A program made the position numbers and the translations under genes. A DNA stretch of 64,000 nucleotides, taken from positions 186,001 to 250,000 of the forward strand of contig NZ_KB849176.1 in NCBI RefSeq assembly GCF_000367925.1, given 5' to 3'. The first letter of the stretch is position 1. Each line of letters begins with the position of its first letter. Shown here piece by piece: positions 60,434 to 64,000 of the stretch. Below the pieces are notes generated by a model. The model did not search any database, was not told where the DNA came from, and was given only the letters and a program-made list of their open reading frames with translations. Source of the stretch: Acinetobacter bohemicus ANC 3994. GTDB lineage: Bacteria > Pseudomonadota > Gammaproteobacteria > Pseudomonadales > Moraxellaceae.

Positions 60434-60460
60434 ATACTACAAATTAGATCAAACTACAGC

Positions 60461-63352
60461 TTAAAGCGCCGCAATCTGATCCATATTCGCTTTAATTTTC
60501 ACTAACTGATCCGCAAACTCAGCCAGTTTAACTTTTTCACCTTCAACTACAGCAGCAGGTGCTTTTGCCACAAAACCTTCATTTGAAAGTTTGCCTGCAA
60601 TTTGGTCATGCTGTTTTTGAACTTTGTCGAAGTCTTTTTGCAAACGACCCAATTCCGCTTTCGGGTCAATTAAACCCTTCATTGGAACAAATACAGACAC
60701 ATGACCCACAACGCTTGATGAAGACAATGGCGGTTGCTCAGCATCCGTTAAGAAAGTAATGCTTTCCACTTTTGCCAATGCTTTCACCAAGGGTTCAATA
60801 CGGGCAATCTGTGCTTTTTCAGCATCAGTGGTGTTTTGCAACAATACAGGTAATAAACGTGCATTACCTAAGCCCATTTCACCGCGAATGTTACGCACCG
60901 CACCAATCAAACCTTGTAGCCATTGCATATCTGCTTCAGCTTGATCATTGATTTTCGCTGGGTCAGCAACAGGGTAAGCCGCAGTCATAATGGTTTCGCC
61001 ACCCAAACCAATCATTGGTGCAAGGGTTTGCCAAATTTCTTCAGTTAAGTACGGCATAATTGGGTGTGCAAGACGTAACGCTGCTTCCATTACCGCAAGC
61101 AATACACGACGAACTTCAGCTTTACGCTCTTCAGCCACATTTTCATCATTTAAAACTGGCTTGGTTAGCTCTACATACCAGTCACAGTATTCATTCCAAA
61201 TGAACTCATAAATCGCTTGCGCAGCCAAGTCTAAACGATAGGTCGCAAAGGCTTGTTGAACCGCAGCTTCCGCTTTTTGTAAACGGCTGATAATCCATTG
61301 TTCAGGGAGTTCCCACAGATCAGGACGCGCTGTTTGACCTACCGTTTGGCCTTCAACATTCATCAGCACGAAACGTGTTGCATTCCAAATTTTGTTGGCA
61401 AAGTTACGGTAGCCTTCAACACGTTTCATGTCGAATTTAATGTCACGACCCGTATTGGCAAGTGCGCAGAAGGTGAAACGAACCGCATCTGTACCGTAAG
61501 CTTGAATGCCTTCTGGGAATTCTTTACGCGTTGATTTTTCAATCTTCGCGGCTTGTTTCGGGTTCATGAGTCCTGTAGTACGTTTTTGTACCAAAGTTTC
61601 AAGGTCTACACCGTCAATGAGGTCTAAAGGATCAAGCACGTTGCCTTTAGATTTAGACATTTTCTGACCTTCGCCATCACGTACCAAACCATGTACATAC
61701 ACAGTTTTGAACGGAACTTGTGGCGTGCCATCTTCATTTTTCATGAAGTGCATGGTCATCATGATCATGCGGGCAACCCAGAAGAAGATGATGTCAAAAC
61801 CTGTCACCAATACATCAGTCGGGTGGAACGTATTGAGGAAATAGTTTTCCGCATCTTTTTTCGCGTCGCCCGTCCAACCTAAAGTTGAGAATGTCCACAA
61901 ACCAGACGAGAACCACGTATCCAATACATCTTCGTCTTGAGTCAATTGAACATCAGCAGCAATGCCATTTTCTTCGCGCACTTCAGCTTCATTACGACCG
62001 ACATAAACATTGCCGTCGTTATCGTACCAAGCTGGAATACGGTGACCCCACCACAATTGACGTGAGATACACCAGTCTTGAATGTTGTTCATCCAAGCCA
62101 TGTACATGTTGCTGTATTGTTCAGGCACAAATTTGATGTCGCCATCTTTCACGGCTTGAATTGCAGGCTCAGCCAATGGTGCAATTTTGACATACCATTG
62201 ATCGGTCAATAATGGTTCAACGATTACGCCTGAACGGTCACCGCGTGGTGCTTTCAAGTCATACGGTTGAATTTGATCGAGCCAGCCCTCAGCTTCAGCT
62301 TGTTCAACCAATTTTTTACGAGCCGCAAAACGCTCTAAACCAATATAATCCGCAGGGGCAGCAATGGTTTTCGAAATTTGTTCGCCCGCTTTAGCAATAA
62401 ATTCAAACTCAGCCAACACTTCAGCATTTTTGTTGAAGATGTTGATGATTGGCAAGTTGCAACGTTTACCCACTTCGTAGTCATTGAAGTCATGTGCAGG
62501 GGTAATTTTTACACAGCCTGTACCGAAATCTTTTTCGACATAGTCATCGGCAACCACAGGAACGAGGCGACCTGAAATAGGCAGCACAATGTTTTTACCT
62601 ACAAGATGCGCATAGCGTTCATCTTCAGGATGTACCGCAACAGCCGAGTCACCCAGTAAGGTTTCAGGACGCGTGGTTGCAACAACCAGATAGTCTTTGC
62701 CATCTTGAGTTTTCAGTGACTTATCTTCAAAGAAATATTTGAAATGCCAAAGTGAACCTTTTTCTTCTATTGATTCAACTTCTAGGTCAGACAGGGCAGT
62801 TTGTAATTTTGGGTCCCAGTTGACTAAGCGTTTACCACGGTAAATTAAACCGTCTTTATGCAAACGAACGAACACTTCTTTCACGGCATTCGATAAGCCA
62901 TCATCCATGGTGAAGCGTTCACGTGACCAGTCGACAGATGAACCTAAGCGACGAATTTGGTTGGTAATGTTACTGCCCGATTGTTCTTTCCATTCCCAGA
63001 TTTTGTCGATGAACTTTTCACGACCGAGGTCATGGCGGCTAATGTCTTGCGCAGCCAATTGGCGTTCAACCACCATTTGCGTTGCGATACCCGCATGGTC
63101 TGTCCCCGGTTGCCATAAGGTATTTTTACCCGACATGCGGTTGTAACGCGTTAGGGCATCCATAATGGCGTTGTTAAAACCATGACCCATATGCAAGTTA
63201 CCAGTGACGTTTGGCGGCGGAATCATGATACAGAATGAATCACCTTTTTGAGACGGCTTAAAGTAGCCATTGTCTTCCCAAGTCTTGTACCATTTTTTTT
63301 CGATCTCGGTTGGATCGTAGGTCGTAGCAATATTTTGCGCAGAATCAGTCAT
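60461..63352 (-). CDS. valS: Valyl-tRNA synthetase
   Basis: Class I aminoacyl-tRNA synthetase of 963 residues that charges tRNA-Val. Catalytic motifs are PPPNVTGNLHMGHGFN (HIGH form HMGH, near 48) and GQKMSKSKGN (KMSKS, near 560). An editing domain fills residues about 190-360 and the C-terminal coiled-coil arm ends with ELGRLQKDFDKVQKQHDQIAG. Full length for the family. ATG 63352; ends with a terminator followed directly by the defence genes. Confidence 0.98.
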   Translation of the reverse strand: MTDSAQNIATTYDPTEIEKKWYKTWEDNGYFKPSQKGDSFCIMIPPPNVTGNLHMGHGFNNAIMDALTRYNRMSGKNTLWQPGTDHAGIATQMVVERQLAAQDISRHDLGREKFIDKIWEWKEQSGSNITNQIRRLGSSVDWSRERFTMDDGLSNAVKEVFVRLHKDGLIYRGKRLVNWDPKLQTALSDLEVESIEEKGSLWHFKYFFEDKSLKTQDGKDYLVVATTRPETLLGDSAVAVHPEDERYAHLVGKNIVLPISGRLVPVVADDYVEKDFGTGCVKITPAHDFNDYEVGKRCNLPIINIFNKNAEVLAEFEFIAKAGEQISKTIAAPADYIGLERFAARKKLVEQAEAEGWLDQIQPYDLKAPRGDRSGVIVEPLLTDQWYVKIAPLAEPAIQAVKDGDIKFVPEQYSNMYMAWMNNIQDWCISRQLWWGHRIPAWYDNDGNVYVGRNEAEVREENGIAADVQLTQDEDVLDTWFSSGLWTFSTLGWTGDAKKDAENYFLNTFHPTDVLVTGFDIIFFWVARMIMMTMHFMKNEDGTPQVPFKTVYVHGLVRDGEGQKMSKSKGNVLDPLDLIDGVDLETLVQKRTTGLMNPKQAAKIEKSTRKEFPEGIQAYGTDAVRFTFCALANTGRDIKFDMKRVEGYRNFANKIWNATRFVLMNVEGQTVGQTARPDLWELPEQWIISRLQKAEAAVQQAFATYRLDLAAQAIYEFIWNEYCDWYVELTKPVLNDENVAEERKAEVRRVLLAVMEAALRLAHPIMPYLTEEIWQTLAPMIGLGGETIMTAAYPVADPAKINDQAEADMQWLQGLIGAVRNIRGEMGLGNARLLPVLLQNTTDAEKAQIARIEPLVKALAKVESITFLTDAEQPPLSSSSVVGHVSVFVPMKGLIDPKAELGRLQKDFDKVQKQHDQIAGKLSNEGFVAKAPAAVVEGEKVKLAEFADQLVKIKANMDQIAAL

Positions 63353-63538
63353 AGTAAAAACAGATCGAAAGTGAATAAAAAATTGGCTCTATTGTAGCAA
63401 AAAAAAACACAGATTAGGCATGTTAAGCAAATGCAAAAAATAAGCGTTTGGCACAGACTCAATAAGTATCTTATGATAAGCATTCAATAAGAACAGCACA
63501 CATGGTCGCAGAATAATTCTAACAAGGAGGTCATTATG

Positions 63539-64000
63539 ATGAATTATGTAATTTCTTTAAAATTAACACCAGAAACCCACCAACGCTTTCAGCAGATTCA
63601 TCAGCAATTGAATGCCGGTGAAACTGAAAGTTTAGCCAAGCCTTTAGGTGAAGTGCTGGCAGATATTTCTTGTGAAATTGTCGATCAAGTTTTTGGTGAA
63701 GTTGCACGGTTATCGCAATCTAAAGACCATGAATCAGAAAAAGTTGTTCAGCAAATTTTAGAAATGGTACGTAAATATATGCCTTGGTCGGTGTCATTCT
63801 TTGCCAATGAACGCCTGACGCCGATGGTGAATTATTTAGAAAATATGGCACATGAAAAAGATGGTCAAAATTATATTTCTTATTCTGTCGATCACCTGTT
63901 AGTTGTGGAACTTTTTGAGTGTATTGAACAAATGAAACAGGGAAATATTCAGTATGTTTCACCCGCGTTAAAAGCTTTTACGCAAATGGTGGATCAGGGC
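63539..64000 (+). CDS. Hypothetical protein, partial (runs off the window)
   Basis: Open frame from ATG-ATG (63536/63539) to the end of the window, at least 154 residues and without a stop. AAGGAGG at 63524-63530 is a near-perfect ribosome site. The sequence starts NYVISLKLTPETHQRF and continues with QLNAGETESLAKPLGEVLADI and QILEMVRKYMPWSVSFFANERLTP; no known fold recognised. It is divergent from valS and conserved next to it, I believe, in Acinetobacter genomes, but I cannot verify that. Confidence 0.8.
   Translation, partial: MNYVISLKLTPETHQRFQQIHQQLNAGETESLAKPLGEVLADISCEIVDQVFGEVARLSQSKDHESEKVVQQILEMVRKYMPWSVSFFANERLTPMVNYLENMAHEKDGQNYISYSVDHLLVVELFECIEQMKQGNIQYVSPALKAFTQMVDQG

Noticed and set aside
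58437..60460. Retron with PtuAB effectors
   Set aside because: PtuAB-like genes occur in some retrons, but no reverse transcriptase gene or room for one is present on either side.
1..64000. CRISPR arrays, rRNA genes, intact insertion sequences or prophage
   Set aside because: I looked for regular spaced repeats, rRNA segments and transposase or phage proteins and found none.

Overview
The window is chromosomal DNA of an Acinetobacter-like gammaproteobacterium. Evidence for this is the moderate-to-low G+C, the pmrC-pmrA-pmrB order, a DcaP-type porin with an N-terminal coiled coil, Acinetobacter-style Omp porin, PutP, Amt, GltIJKL and ValS proteins, and A/T-rich intergenic DNA. I assigned the genus from protein character, not from a database search.

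Layout: (1) 22-7460, a LysR regulator followed by a five-gene operon for 5-oxoproline use: an NRAMP-like transporter, PxpA, a YcsI-type hydro-lyase/cyclase, a fused PxpB-PxpC and a biotin carboxylase with its own biotinyl domain. (2) 7750-8930, a G+C-richer patch with one exported protein of unknown function. (3) 9240-29344, a catabolic island for cyclohexanecarboxylate and dicarboxylates: CoA transferase, nitroreductase, MarR regulator, enoyl-CoA hydratase, EtfBA, IclR regulator, thiolase, hydroxyacyl-CoA dehydrogenase, second hydratase, acyl-CoA dehydrogenase, glutaryl-CoA dehydrogenase, then BadH, BadI, AliB, AliA and a DcaP-like porin. (4) 29345-32450, sparse DNA with small hypothetical genes, a candidate small RNA and tRNA-Arg(CCT). 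(5) 32450-50776, housekeeping and envelope genes: aromatic amino acid permease, PrpF, IspA, PutP, SPFH/NfeD pair, patatin lipoprotein, acyltransferase, MFS carrier, porin, PmrCAB, PAP2 phosphatase, HAD hydrolase, Amt. (6) 51302-54477, the glutamate/aspartate ABC transporter. (7) 54478-64000, a palindromic repeat element, sterol desaturase-like protein, coiled-coil proteins, a two-gene Septu-like anti-phage module (AAA ATPase plus HNH nuclease) lodged behind valS, valS itself and the start of one more gene.

In the catabolic island the genes together can account for the whole route: AliA activates cyclohexanecarboxylate to its CoA ester, AliB makes the 1-ene, a BadK-like hydratase adds water, BadH oxidises to the 2-keto ester, BadI opens the ring to pimeloyl-CoA, and beta-oxidation plus GcdH take this through glutaryl-CoA and crotonyl-CoA to acetyl-CoA, with EtfBA collecting the electrons. 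A 15-base near-palindrome, TTTCGYATWGYRAAA, occurs in front of most of the transcription units of this island and of the IclR gene itself. I propose it is the operator of that IclR protein, which would tie the island into one regulon. This motif family is the most original observation here.
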